Below are positions 17,997 through 26,052 of a DNA stretch of 64,000 bases, in pieces (within the stretch, counting starts at the first letter, position 1; every line of letters begins with the position of its first letter). Below the pieces are notes generated by a model that was not told where the DNA came from, made no database searches, and was given only the letters and a program-made list of their open reading frames with translations. The DNA is from an uncultured Clostridia bacterium (GTDB lineage Bacteria; Bacillota; Clostridia; Christensenellales; Borkfalkiaceae), in contig CANQWN010000004.1 of assembly GCA_947627575.1 (NCBI GenBank), positions 1 through 64,000 on the forward strand, given 5' to 3'. Both the position numbers and the translations under genes were made by a program.

Positions 17997-18939
17997 AAGT
18001 TTTTAACTCCTTATTATCTTTTCTCAACACAATCTTTGCGCCCGTTTTGTTTATTGTGTCAATAAAATGCGCCAAACGTATTTGCTGTTCGTCGTCAAAA
18101 GCGTCGGCATTGTATGAAGTGAAAGCGGACGTTTCTGAAATAGGGCGGTACGGCGGGTCGAGATATACAAAAGTATTCTTGTCGATGAACTCTTTCGATA
18201 ATGAATAGTCGCCGCAAACGATAGTAACGTTTTGCAAAACTTTGCTGATATTAAGCAAGTTTTCCTCGTCGCAAATTGTAGGATTTTTATATGCGCCCAT
18301 GGGGACGTTAAACTGCCCTTTGCGGTTTACACGATACAGCCCGTTGAAGCAGGTTTTATTTAAAAATATGAAGTAAGCCGCCTTTTCAGCCGACGTTGCC
18401 TCCGTCAACTCTACGGAATTGAATTTATCCCGTATGGAATAGTAGTAAAACTTTCTGCCGTTCTCGTCCATAGGCAAAAAGACCATTTGCATTTCCATAA
18501 GGCGGGCAATCAATTCCGCAACGTTCCTTTTTATCACGTTATAGGCGTTGATAAGTTCGGGGTTTATGTCGCTTATATAAAGTTCGGTAAAATTATATTT
18601 CGACAGCACGTTGAAAAGAAGCGCGCCGCCTCCTACCATAGGTTCGCAATACTTTGTCAAAACTTTTTCACCGGTTGAAGGAAGCATCTTTTCAAGTTCG
18701 TCGATAAGTTGCCCCTTGCCGCCAACCCATTTTACAAAAGGCTTTATCGTGACCGGATGTCCCTTTTCACGGCGAACGGTTCTTTTATCTATGGGCTTTT
18801 CGGCGTTGCCGGGAATAATCCACATATTGCCTACCATCATAGCTCCGACTATCCTGTTTTCACTGCAAAGTATCGCTACGCGCCGTTGCGAAATGTTCCA
18901 TTTTTCAGCCGCCTCTTTGGCGGATATAAAACTTAACAT
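17974..18939 (-). CDS. HTH-Dam-type adenine methylase, C-terminally truncated
   Basis: A 321-residue protein. Residues 1-57 form a helix-turn-helix domain (SAKEAAEKWNISQRRVAIL), which is commonly fused to this clostridial methylase type. Residues ~62-309 are a D12-class Dam/DpnM N6-adenine methyltransferase with PFVKWVGGKGQLI (motif X), YCEPMVGGGALLF (SAM-binding motif I) and the catalytic VYLDPPYRP (motif IV). The protein stops at KIVLRKDNKELKTYGFTNAS. Family members continue here with motif V (SNSD) and about 60 more residues, so the tail is lost exactly where the dpnC gene begins. A GATC methylase that worked would make the chromosome a DpnI target, so loss of activity is expected. The ATG at 18939 has GGAG upstream; a TTG at 18972 is rejected. 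Confidence 0.88.
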   Translation of the reverse strand: MLSFISAKEAAEKWNISQRRVAILCSENRIVGAMMVGNMWIIPGNAEKPIDKRTVRREKGHPVTIKPFVKWVGGKGQLIDELEKMLPSTGEKVLTKYCEPMVGGGALLFNVLSKYNFTELYISDINPELINAYNVIKRNVAELIARLMEMQMVFLPMDENGRKFYYYSIRDKFNSVELTEATSAEKAAYFIFLNKTCFNGLYRVNRKGQFNVPMGAYKNPTICDEENLLNISKVLQNVTIVCGDYSLSKEFIDKNTFVYLDPPYRPISETSAFTSYNADAFDDEQQIRLAHFIDTINKTGAKIVLRKDNKELKTYGFTNAS

Positions 18940-18960
18940 TTTTAATCTCCGTTTGCTTAT

Positions 18961-18989
18961 ATTATATTCCAAGTCGCGAATAAAATCAA
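18961..18989 (-). promoter_or_regulatory. Promoter of the dam'-dpnC-dpnD unit
   Basis: On the minus strand: TTGATT (18989-18984), 17 bases, TATAAT (18966-18961). Leader of about 15 bases with GGAG. Confidence 0.75.
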
Positions 18990-19039
18990 GTTAAATTTTA
19001 ACAAGTTCGTATGAATTTGTGGCAGTAACAAAAATTTAT

Positions 19040-19068
19040 TTGCTTTAAGGCGGGCGGCGGTGTATAAT
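19040..19068 (+). promoter_or_regulatory. Promoter of the DUF2798-like gene
   Basis: TTGCTT (19040-19045), 17 bases, TATAAT (19063-19068). Leader of about 109 bases. Confidence 0.6.
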
Positions 19069-19183
19069 ATAAATAATTAAATAAACGGAAAACGACACAC
19101 GTATTGCCTTGCGCATGTAAATCTGATTACGGTACATCGGGTTTAGCGGCGGCATACGCGTTTTTGTTTTTTGGGAGGAATTT

Positions 19184-19828
19184 ATGCCTAAAAATTTGTT
19201 TCAGCGCATGATTTTTGCGCTTATCACCGTAGTAATTACGGTTCACGCTTTTGTGTTTTACAGCCTGTATGTGGTAAACGGCGCAATGTTTATGCAGGTT
19301 ACGGGCAAGGGCAGCGTAATAGCCGCCATAAACGCAATGGGCGGGGTATCGGTTTTCGGCTCTCCCGTGCCGATTTGGGCTGTCATACTTATCGAATTTG
19401 CGCTTGCATATACGCTTGAATGTGTTTTGGGAAGCCCCTGCAGTTTTAAACTCGTCTGCAAAGTGTTCAAGCCGGGCAGCATAAACCCCGTAATTTTCGA
19501 ATCGGCTGTGATTATTGCCACCGTCGGCATAATGTGCCCCGCAATGAGTCTGCTTGCCGCATTTTTGTATTATCCGTACGGCGCGGGCTTCAATATGCTT
19601 ACGTTGCTTGCAAATTGGCTTAAACTTGTTTGCTATAATCTGCCGTTTGCATTCTTTTCGCAATTGCTGTTCATACAGCCGCTGGTGCGCACAATTTTCA
19701 AAGCGATCTTCGTCCGTAAGGGAAAAGACGGCGGATGCGGCGCGCTTGAAAATAATGTCGCCGGTGAAACCGCCGCGGCGGACGCCGCCCGGCAAAGCGA
19801 AGAAGAGGGCAAGGGTAACCGAATATAA
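19184..19828 (+). CDS. DUF2798-like membrane protein
   Basis: A 214-residue protein with four or more hydrophobic segments (about residues 8-32, 60-82, 105-130, 140-165) and a hydrophilic C-terminal tail rich in Ala, Gly and Glu. The opening MPKNLFQRMIFALITVVIT and the internal near-repeat resemble small DUF2798 membrane proteins. This is recognition by pattern only. A strong GGGAGGAA site precedes the ATG. Function unknown. It stands alone, divergent from the DpnI cassette. Confidence 0.65.
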   Translation: MPKNLFQRMIFALITVVITVHAFVFYSLYVVNGAMFMQVTGKGSVIAAINAMGGVSVFGSPVPIWAVILIEFALAYTLECVLGSPCSFKLVCKVFKPGSINPVIFESAVIIATVGIMCPAMSLLAAFLYYPYGAGFNMLTLLANWLKLVCYNLPFAFFSQLLFIQPLVRTIFKAIFVRKGKDGGCGALENNVAGETAAADAARQSEEEGKGNRI

Positions 19829-19834
19829 AAATCA

Positions 19835-19870
19835 ATAGATATAGAAATAGAGATAGAAATATAGATAGAA
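19835..19870. repeat. Degenerate hexanucleotide repeat (ATAGAA-type)
   Basis: ATAGAT, ATAGAA, ATAGAG, ATAGAA, an AT pair, then ATAGATAGAA run in tandem, seven bases after the stop codon of the DUF2798-like gene. Confidence 0.8.
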
Positions 19871-19889
19871 GTTGAGGTGTAAAATTAAA

Positions 19890-19917
19890 GCGGCGGGGCA
19901 CTTTTGTGCCCCGCCGC
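19890..19917 (-). terminator. Terminator of tRNA-Ser
   Basis: Perfect 12-bp stem (19890-19901 with 19906-19917) around TTTT. It is followed on the minus strand by a T-rich stretch. Confidence 0.75.
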
Positions 19918-19924
19918 CCGCGTC

Positions 19925-20012
19925 TGGCGGAAGGTGAGGGATTTGAACCCCCGGAAGCTTTCACTTCAACGGTTTTCAAGACCGCCGCATTCGACCGCTC
20001 TGCCAACCTTCC
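19925..20012 (-). tRNA. tRNA-Ser (anticodon TGA)
   Basis: An 88-base class II tRNA read on the minus strand. The acceptor stem GGAAGG pairs with CCTTCC, the discriminator is G and the CCA end is encoded. The anticodon loop CTTGAAA gives anticodon TGA, the variable arm is long, and the T-loop GTTCAAATC is normal. Confidence 0.95.
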
Positions 20013-20029
20013 GTGTTTTCAACGTAAAC

Positions 20030-20058
20030 ATTTTAACAGACGTACACCGCGTTGTCAA
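20030..20058 (-). promoter_or_regulatory. tRNA-Ser promoter inside a 10-bp inverted repeat
   Basis: On the minus strand: TTGACA (20058-20053), 17 bases, TAAAAT (20035-20030). ACAGACGTAC (20036-20045) and its complement GTACGTCTGT (20078-20087) flank the -35 region. Confidence 0.7.
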
Positions 20059-20144
20059 ACGATTTTTCGGCGCGTGCGTACGTCTGTTATATTATTGCGT
20101 ATTTTAAAATTTATGACTTTTCCGTGAAAATAAGCTATCTGTAA

Positions 20145-20846
20145 TCAGGGTTTCTGTTTATATTCCACGGAAGCGACGGTGGCGAAGAACACTTTTGCCG
20201 CTCCTGCGGTTTTAAGTTTTTTGGTCATTGCGTCCGCCGTGGCGCCCGTTGTAAGCACGTCGTCGGTTAAAAGTATGCTTTTACCCTTTAAAAGTTTTCT
20301 GTCGTTCACGGTAAAGCAACTGTTAAGGTTATCCGTCCTCTCCGCGCGGTTCAGCGTCTTCTGTGCGGGCGTTTCCTTGCTTTTTACTATAACGCCGTAC
20401 GCAACGGGGGTGGAAGTGCGTGCCGAAACGCTTTCCGCAAGCAATTTGGACTGATTGTATCCACGCTTTGCTTCGGCTTTCGCCGTCATAGGCACGTATA
20501 AGATATAGTCGATGGGTTCAAAGCCTTTCAGCTTTTCGCAGATAAGGTCGGCGAAATATTCTTTCAGATATTCGCTTCCGTTTTTGAATTTCGCGATAAG
20601 TTTTTGCGTTCCGCCGTTGTATACCAACGCCGATACGGCTTTATCGAACAGGGGAGGCAAGTCGCGGCATTCTATGCAGACGCCGTCGTGAAGAACTCTT
20701 CTTCCGCACAGCGGACAGGTGATTTTATCGTTAAGTTCAACCGTCTTTGCACAGTCCGGGCACAGGTTGCTTCCAAACGTTTCGATGCCGCATATGTCGC
20801 AGGTAAACGCCTTCGGAAACATCGCCTCCGCCAGAAATTTCAACAT
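20145..20846 (-). CDS. comF: ComF-family phosphoribosyltransferase-like protein
   Basis: A 233-residue protein of the ComFC/GntX type, needed in naturally competent bacteria for handling incoming single-stranded DNA. A double zinc ribbon (CDIC..CPDC, CPLC..CIEC) occupies residues 17-58. The C-terminal half is a type I PRTase-like fold with [13 protein letters not shown], the PRPP-binding loop, near residues 189-201. A longer open frame runs upstream, but it lies over metK. ATG 20846 overlaps the metK stop by seven bases and suggests translational coupling. ATG 20822, preceded by GGAGG only two bases away, is an alternative. No other competence gene is in the window. Confidence 0.88.
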   Translation of the reverse strand: MLKFLAEAMFPKAFTCDICGIETFGSNLCPDCAKTVELNDKITCPLCGRRVLHDGVCIECRDLPPLFDKAVSALVYNGGTQKLIAKFKNGSEYLKEYFADLICEKLKGFEPIDYILYVPMTAKAEAKRGYNQSKLLAESVSARTSTPVAYGVIVKSKETPAQKTLNRAERTDNLNSCFTVNDRKLLKGKSILLTDDVLTTGATADAMTKKLKTAGAAKVFFATVASVEYKQKP

Positions 20847-21976
20847 TTCAACGCCGCTTTCAGCGCATCGGTTCTGTCCGTACGTTCCCACGGCAATTGC
20901 GGTTTTCCGAAGTGCCCGTACGCCGCCGTCTGCGAATAAATGGGCGCGCGCAATCCCAAATTTTTTATTATTCCGCCGGGTGTGAGATCGAATTGTTTTT
21001 TCACCAATCCGGCAATTTCGTCGTCGGCTATCACGCCCGTGCCGAAGCTGTCTATAAACACGGAAACGGGTTCCACAACGCCTATCGCGTAAGCCAATTG
21101 CAATTCCACTTCGTCGCAAATGCCCGCCGCCACAAGATTTTTGCAGATATATCTCGCCATATACGTGCCCGAACGGTCCACTTTTGTGGGGTCCTTGCCG
21201 GAAAATGCGCCGCCGCCGTGCGCGCACCTACCGCCGTATGTATCCACGACGATCTTCCGCCCCGTCAGTCCGCTGTCACCCTCGGGGCCGCCTATTTCAA
21301 ATCTTCCCGTCGGGTTTATATAAAATTTGGTTTGCCCGTCCAGCAGGGCGGAGGGGATAACCTGCTTTATTATCTTTTCGGTAACGTCGCGCTTCAGCTG
21401 TTCCTGTTCAACTTTTCCGTTGTGTTGCGCGGACACGACGACGGTATCCACGCGCAGGGGCTTTTTGCCGTCGTATTCCACCGTCACCTGCGTTTTGCCG
21501 TCGGGGCGGAGATAATCGAGCTCTTCGCTCTTTCTCGCTTCGGCAAGCCTGTAAGCAAGTTTGTGCGCCAAAGCTATGGGGAGGGGCATCAGATCTTCGG
21601 TTTCGCGGCAGGCGTAGCCGAACATTATTCCCTGATCGCCCGCGCCAACGTCGTCGCCGCGGTTTACGCCCATTGCTATATCCGCGCTTTGGTTATGCAC
21701 GGCGACGTCTATCTTGCACTTGTCGTAGGCAAAACTTCCGTGGCGGTATCCCACGCGGCGGATAACATCCCTCGCAATTTCTTCGTAATTCACTTCCGCG
21801 CGCGCAGTAACTTCGCCCATTATAAGCGCGCGGTCGTACGCGGCGCAACATTCGACGGCGCATCTCGCCTCGGGGTCCTGTTTAAGTATCTCGTCCAAAA
21901 TGGCGTCCGAAATCTGGTCGCACAGTTTATCGGGATGTCCTTCGGTAACGCTTTCGCTTGTAAAAAATTTTCTCAT
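20840..21976 (-). CDS. metK: S-adenosylmethionine synthase
   Basis: A 378-residue methionine adenosyltransferase making SAM from methionine and ATP. Conserved motifs are [20 protein letters not shown] (start), [21 protein letters not shown], the P-loop-like [16 protein letters not shown] and [13 protein letters not shown]. It ends [12 protein letters not shown], as is usual. The start is ATG 21976 with GGAGAG upstream; the longer frame runs into the riboswitch. Expression is expected to fall when SAM is high, through the riboswitch/terminator leader. Its last bases overlap comF. Confidence 0.97.
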   Translation of the reverse strand: MRKFFTSESVTEGHPDKLCDQISDAILDEILKQDPEARCAVECCAAYDRALIMGEVTARAEVNYEEIARDVIRRVGYRHGSFAYDKCKIDVAVHNQSADIAMGVNRGDDVGAGDQGIMFGYACRETEDLMPLPIALAHKLAYRLAEARKSEELDYLRPDGKTQVTVEYDGKKPLRVDTVVVSAQHNGKVEQEQLKRDVTEKIIKQVIPSALLDGQTKFYINPTGRFEIGGPEGDSGLTGRKIVVDTYGGRCAHGGGAFSGKDPTKVDRSGTYMARYICKNLVAAGICDEVELQLAYAIGVVEPVSVFIDSFGTGVIADDEIAGLVKKQFDLTPGGIIKNLGLRAPIYSQTAAYGHFGKPQLPWERTDRTDALKAALKC

Positions 21977-21989
21977 TGTTTCTCTCCGC

Positions 21990-22120
21990 AAAAAAAACGA
22001 CCCCGCCTGCCCGGCGGGGTATCGTAATCTTTTATTTCCCCATCGGTACGGCGTTAGCACCTTGCTTTGCAGGTTGCTGTGTGGTCCACGAGCCGTTCTC
22101 TCGCACACTCTTTATAGGTT
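21990..22120 (-). promoter_or_regulatory. SAM-I-clan riboswitch with terminator, in the metK leader
   Basis: Read on the minus strand, the aptamer spans about 22118-22038. P1 pairs CCTAT with ATGGG. AAAGAG follows, and P2 is GTGTG/CACAC enclosing CGAG/CTCG. The conserved core GCAACC comes next, then P3 TGC/GCA, then AGGTGCTAA. These blocks, in this order, define the SAM-I clan. P4 looks short or unusual, so the exact class (SAM-I or SAM-I/IV) is open. A perfect terminator follows (CCCCGCC/GGCGGGG, 22019-22001) with eight T (21997-21990) just before the ribosome site. High SAM should terminate transcription ahead of metK. Confidence 0.88.
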
Positions 22121-22127
22121 TGCCGTT

Positions 22128-22156
22128 ATTATATCAAAGCGTTAAAATAATGTCAA
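22128..22156 (-). promoter_or_regulatory. metK promoter
   Basis: On the minus strand: TTGACA (22156-22151), 17 bases, TATAAT (22133-22128). Perfect consensus. Transcription would start next to the riboswitch. Confidence 0.9.
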
Positions 22157-22163
22157 ACAAAAC

Positions 22164-22192
22164 TTGCAATTATCGTGCATTTATTTTATAAT
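22164..22192 (+). promoter_or_regulatory. Promoter of the radical SAM gene, leaderless
   Basis: TTGCAA (22164-22169), 17 bases, TATAAT (22187-22192). The ATG at 22200 is seven bases after the -10 box. Confidence 0.75.
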
Positions 22193-22199
22193 GTACTAA

Positions 22200-23051
22200 A
22201 TGAAATGCAATCTCTGTCCGGTAAGTTGCGGAGCCGAACGCGAAACCTCCGCGGGCGCGTGTTCCGCGCGCCGACTTAAAATAGCCAAATACTATCTGCA
22301 CCCCTTCGAGGAACCGCCCATATCCTTCAAAAACGGTAGCGGCTGCATATTTTTCTGCGGTTGCAGTCTCGGGTGCGCGTTCTGCCAAAACTTCCCCGTT
22401 TCTCGTTCTGTGACGGGCAAAACGATAGATAAATTTCAGCTTGCGGATATCTTCCGCTATCTTGAAAGCGCGGGCGCGGAAAATATAAATCTCGTCACTC
22501 CCACGCAGTATTTAAGGGATATTGCGGGGGCTTTTGAAATTTACAGACCCAAAATACCCGTTGTTTACAATACTCACGGCTATGAAAATGCGGAGGGGTT
22601 GAAGATAGCGGAAGGCTTTACGGACATATATCTTACGGACGTGAAATTTATCGATCCGTCGCTTGCCGCAAGGTACACTTCGCGCGCGGACTACGCCGTA
22701 TACGCTTTGCCCGCCGCGCGTTTTATGGCGCAAAAGCCGTTGAAAATGACGGAGGACGGCAAAATGCTTTCCGGTTGCATAGTGCGCCACCTCGTTTTGC
22801 CGCAGGCGGTGTATGACAGCCTGAAAGTTATCGAATTTGTAAAAACCCTGCCCGAAAGCGTGTATTTCAGCGTGATGAGCCAATACACGCCGTGCGGCGA
22901 AATTTCTTCCTTTCCCGAACTTAACCGCGGCATAACCCGCAGGGAATATAACCGCGTTTTACGTGCGGTGAAGGAAAGCGGACTTAAAAACGTGTACGTG
23001 CAGGATATTTCCAGCGCGGACTGCAAATTTATACCCGAGTGGGATTTTTAA
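22200..23051 (+). CDS. Radical SAM protein, PflA/PflX-like (COG1313 type)
   Basis: A 283-residue iron-sulphur enzyme. An N-terminal Cys cluster (CNLCPVSCG.., GACSA) is followed by the radical-SAM motif CSLGCAFC at about residues 55-62 (C-x3-C-x2-C). Then come LVTPTQYLRD, NTHGYE and YLTDVKF, typical of pyruvate-formate-lyase activator-like uncharacterised proteins. The substrate is unknown. No ribosome site is visible, and the ATG is at the predicted transcription start. The ABC-F gene begins immediately after its stop codon, so the two are co-transcribed. Promoters here and for metK are divergent and close. Confidence 0.9.
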   Translation: MKCNLCPVSCGAERETSAGACSARRLKIAKYYLHPFEEPPISFKNGSGCIFFCGCSLGCAFCQNFPVSRSVTGKTIDKFQLADIFRYLESAGAENINLVTPTQYLRDIAGAFEIYRPKIPVVYNTHGYENAEGLKIAEGFTDIYLTDVKFIDPSLAARYTSRADYAVYALPAARFMAQKPLKMTEDGKMLSGCIVRHLVLPQAVYDSLKVIEFVKTLPESVYFSVMSQYTPCGEISSFPELNRGITRREYNRVLRAVKESGLKNVYVQDISSADCKFIPEWDF

Positions 23052-24929
23052 ATGCTTGTATCTTTAAACAAAGTTAATTTCGGCTACGGCGGCAATACCA
23101 TACTTAAAGACGTCTCTTTCATCATAAGCGAGGGCGAGAGAGTGGGGCTTGTCGGCGCCAACGGCGAGGGTAAAACCACCCTGATAAACCTTATAGTAAA
23201 CCGTCTTATCCCCGATTCCGGCGAGATAACGCTTAAACGCGGATTACGCATAGGCTATCTCGAACAGAACGGCGGCTATTCCTGCGGCAACACCGTATTT
23301 GAAGAGATGAGGCAAGTGTTTTCGGAAGAGCTTTCCGCCGTGTCGAAGCTGGAACTGCTATCCGCGCGGCTGACTTCCGAAAAGGAGGGCTGCGCGGAAT
23401 ATAACAGGCTTTCCGCCGCAATAGATAGTTTGCAAAAATTCATCGCCGCAAGGGATTGCTACGACGTTGAGGTAAAAATCCGCACAGTTTTAAACGGAAT
23501 GGGCTTTTCGGAAATGTACGGCAGGGTGATAGACAGCCTGTCCGGCGGCGAAAAAACCCGCCTTAAACTTGCCCGCCTTTTGCTTGAAAGCCCCGATTTG
23601 CTTATCCTCGACGAGCCGACGAACCATCTCGACATGCCCACTCTGTACTGGCTTGAGGATTATCTTCAATCTTTCGGCGGCGCAATTCTCGTCGTCTCGC
23701 ACGACAGATATTTTCTGGACAGGGTTGCGGGAAGGGTGCTCGACCTCGAAAACAAGTGCGTGGTATCCTATGCGGGGAATTATTCCAAATACAAAGTTTT
23801 GAAAAAAGAGTATTACGCGCGGCTTGAAAAGGAGTACGAGGCGCTTAAAGAGGAGCGCGAAAAACTTTCAAAGTACGTCGAAAAGAACATAGTGCGCGCC
23901 ACAACGGCGAAATCCGCGCAGAGCAGGGTGAAGAAGTTGGAAAAACTGCCTCTGCCCGAAAAACCGTATACGCCGCCCGCGCCGCCGCGCTTTCGCTTCC
24001 TTTTCGACGTCGCGTCCGCAAAAGAGGCGCTTGAAATACTCGGCGCGGATATCGTGCGCGGCGGTAAAGTTTTGGTGCGCAACTGCAATTTGAAGGTTAT
24101 GCGCGGCGATAAACTTGCCGTTATAGGCGAAAACGGGGCGGGAAAAAGCTCGCTTTTGAAAGATATTGTTTCGGGCGGCGAGGGCATACGCACGGGAAGA
24201 AACGTGAAGATTGCCTATTACGATCAGGAAGGGCTTATTCTCAACCCCGAAGCTACCGTTTTGGATGAGCTTTGGGGCAGGCATACGGGGCTTTCGCAGA
24301 CCGAGGCGCGCGCCGAACTTGCCCGTTGCGGGCTTTATGAAGAGGATATTTGCAAAAAGACCCGCGAACTTTCGGGCGGCGAGCGCGCCAAACTTGCGCT
24401 GTGCATAGCCGTTGCCGAAAGGGGCAATCTGCTTATTTTGGACGAGCCTACCAATCACCTCGATCTGCCCGCGCTCGAAAGCCTTGAAAGCGCGTTGAAA
24501 AGTTACGAGGGGACGCTTGTTTTCGTCTCGCACGACAGGTATTTCCTTTCCGCCGTAGCCGACAGAACGGCGGAGATAGCTGACGGGCAACTTACCGTAT
24601 TCGACGGGGGATATGCCGAATTCAACCGCCAAAAGGCGCTTGAAAACCGCCCTGAAAAGGGCGCGCCGCCGCGGCGCGCCGAAAAGCCATCCGCCGAAAG
24701 TTACCGTTCCCCCAAACAGCGTGCGGAAGAGGAAAGGCACAAGGCGGAAATAAAGAATTTGGAAAGAGAAATTTCCGCCCTCGAAAGCAGGGAACAGGAA
24801 ATAAACGCGATGCTTTGCGACCCCGCTGTTACCGCGGATTACAGGGCGTCGGGCGCGCTGGCGGAAGAGCTGAACGGCATAAAATTACAACTTGACGCAC
24901 TTTACAAAAGGTACGGCGAAGTGTTATAA
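23052..24929 (+). CDS. ABC-F family ATPase (ribosome-associated)
   Basis: A 625-residue protein with two ABC domains and no membrane segments. Domain 1: Walker A GANGEGKTT (about residues 37-45), signature LSGGEKTRL, Walker B LLILDEPTNHLD. Domain 2: GENGAGKSS, LSGGERAKLAL and a second LLILDEPTNHLD. Both carry the EPTNHLD typical of the family. A linker of about 80 residues between them (KEYYARLEKEYEALKEERE) is the P-site tRNA-interaction motif region. A charged coiled coil ends the protein, as in Uup/YdiF types. These proteins act on stalled or hibernating ribosomes. An antibiotic-resistance role cannot be told from sequence. Confidence 0.92.
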   Translation: MLVSLNKVNFGYGGNTILKDVSFIISEGERVGLVGANGEGKTTLINLIVNRLIPDSGEITLKRGLRIGYLEQNGGYSCGNTVFEEMRQVFSEELSAVSKLELLSARLTSEKEGCAEYNRLSAAIDSLQKFIAARDCYDVEVKIRTVLNGMGFSEMYGRVIDSLSGGEKTRLKLARLLLESPDLLILDEPTNHLDMPTLYWLEDYLQSFGGAILVVSHDRYFLDRVAGRVLDLENKCVVSYAGNYSKYKVLKKEYYARLEKEYEALKEEREKLSKYVEKNIVRATTAKSAQSRVKKLEKLPLPEKPYTPPAPPRFRFLFDVASAKEALEILGADIVRGGKVLVRNCNLKVMRGDKLAVIGENGAGKSSLLKDIVSGGEGIRTGRNVKIAYYDQEGLILNPEATVLDELWGRHTGLSQTEARAELARCGLYEEDICKKTRELSGGERAKLALCIAVAERGNLLILDEPTNHLDLPALESLESALKSYEGTLVFVSHDRYFLSAVADRTAEIADGQLTVFDGGYAEFNRQKALENRPEKGAPPRRAEKPSAESYRSPKQRAEEERHKAEIKNLEREISALESREQEINAMLCDPAVTADYRASGALAEELNGIKLQLDALYKRYGEVL

Positions 24930-24968
24930 TGGTTAAAAACCGTAAGCCGCATTGCGGCGGGGTGAATT

Positions 24969-25997
24969 ATGAACGATAACGAAAACAATAAAAATACCGA
25001 CGAAGAGGAAAAGACTGTTATCCGCCACAAGATAAACGCGGAAGAAACCTTTACACTCGCAAAGGACGTATACGATTTGCGTTGCGTAATCAAAAACATA
25101 TACGCAAACCGCGCCGTGATTTTGAGGCGGCTGAACATAATAACGATGACGTTCAGTCTGCTGTTTACGTTGCTTTACGTAGGCTATATGCTGGGCACGG
25201 GCTTGTTCGGCAAACTCAGCCTCGGCGGCGAAATAGCCTCGTTCGTGCTGTTGGGCGTATACGCGGCGGTGTTCGCAACGCTTATAATAGTAGCTTTGTG
25301 CGGCTCGCACGCCCACGCAAAAAACGTGCGCACGGTAAAGCGCGCCCTTAAAATAATAAGGTTGATAGTCCGTCTGCTGTCGATTGCGATAACTGTCGCC
25401 GCGCTTGTTTCCGCAACCGATTCGGCTTACGCGGCGCAAAGCGTTGCGCTTAACGTGGTGCTTATTATCTTTTCCGTTTTAAGCCTTCTTGTACAGCTTT
25501 TGGCTTTGCTGTGCGGCGGAACGGTGCGGCTTGCAAGGTGGTTGCTTTCCCCCGTAAAAATCAAATACCGCTTCCCCGTAGTCGCGGTGGAATGGTACGG
25601 GTTGGTAACCGCAGGCGACGATAAAATGCAATCGGTAAAAAAAGTTTCAAAAAAATACGTGGATTCCACGGGCAAATGCCTCGACGGGTATATAATTCCG
25701 TCGTTCGGCAACAAATACATAACTTCCATAAAGCCCGCCGCCGTGCTTGCCGTGGCGGAAGCCGCCCCCGAAGAGGAGAAAAGGCTTACGGAGGGCGTGC
25801 TTAAAAGCGTTTTCGCCTATGCCGAAGAATGTGGCTACATTGCCGAAAATCCCTGCCGCGACCTCGATTTGAAGGGCAGCATAGAGGACGAAAAACGCCC
25901 GCGAAGGACGCTTAAAGACAGGCTTATGGGTTTAGGCAAAAGGGTGGGCAAATCCATGCTCGATAAATACGTGCTTAAACCGGACGAGGACGATTGA
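24969..25997 (+). CDS. Membrane protein of unknown function
   Basis: A 342-residue protein. A charged N-terminus of about 55 residues is followed by four hydrophobic segments (about 60-82, 90-112, 130-150, 160-182), then a soluble C-terminal half ending in a basic/acidic tail. No recognisable motif. The ATG follows GGGGTG. It lies 39 bases after the ABC-F gene and before a shared bidirectional terminator, so it is probably the third gene of that unit. Confidence 0.7.
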   Translation: MNDNENNKNTDEEEKTVIRHKINAEETFTLAKDVYDLRCVIKNIYANRAVILRRLNIITMTFSLLFTLLYVGYMLGTGLFGKLSLGGEIASFVLLGVYAAVFATLIIVALCGSHAHAKNVRTVKRALKIIRLIVRLLSIAITVAALVSATDSAYAAQSVALNVVLIIFSVLSLLVQLLALLCGGTVRLARWLLSPVKIKYRFPVVAVEWYGLVTAGDDKMQSVKKVSKKYVDSTGKCLDGYIIPSFGNKYITSIKPAAVLAVAEAAPEEEKRLTEGVLKSVFAYAEECGYIAENPCRDLDLKGSIEDEKRPRRTLKDRLMGLGKRVGKSMLDKYVLKPDEDD

Positions 25998-26002
25998 CAT
26001 AA

Positions 26003-26038
26003 AAAGCCCCGCGGCAAACAGCCGCGGGGCTTTATTTT
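26003..26038. terminator. Bidirectional terminator between convergent units
   Basis: Perfect 13-bp stem (26003-26015 with 26021-26033) with an A run on the left and a T run on the right. Confidence 0.85.
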
Positions 26039-26052
26039 TCTGTTTTCCAAAA

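Noticed and set aside
20847-21227. N-terminal extension of the ComF frame
   Set aside because: It runs antisense-in-frame over conserved metK codons, is very Arg-rich and has no ComF similarity. The ComF domain starts near 20846.
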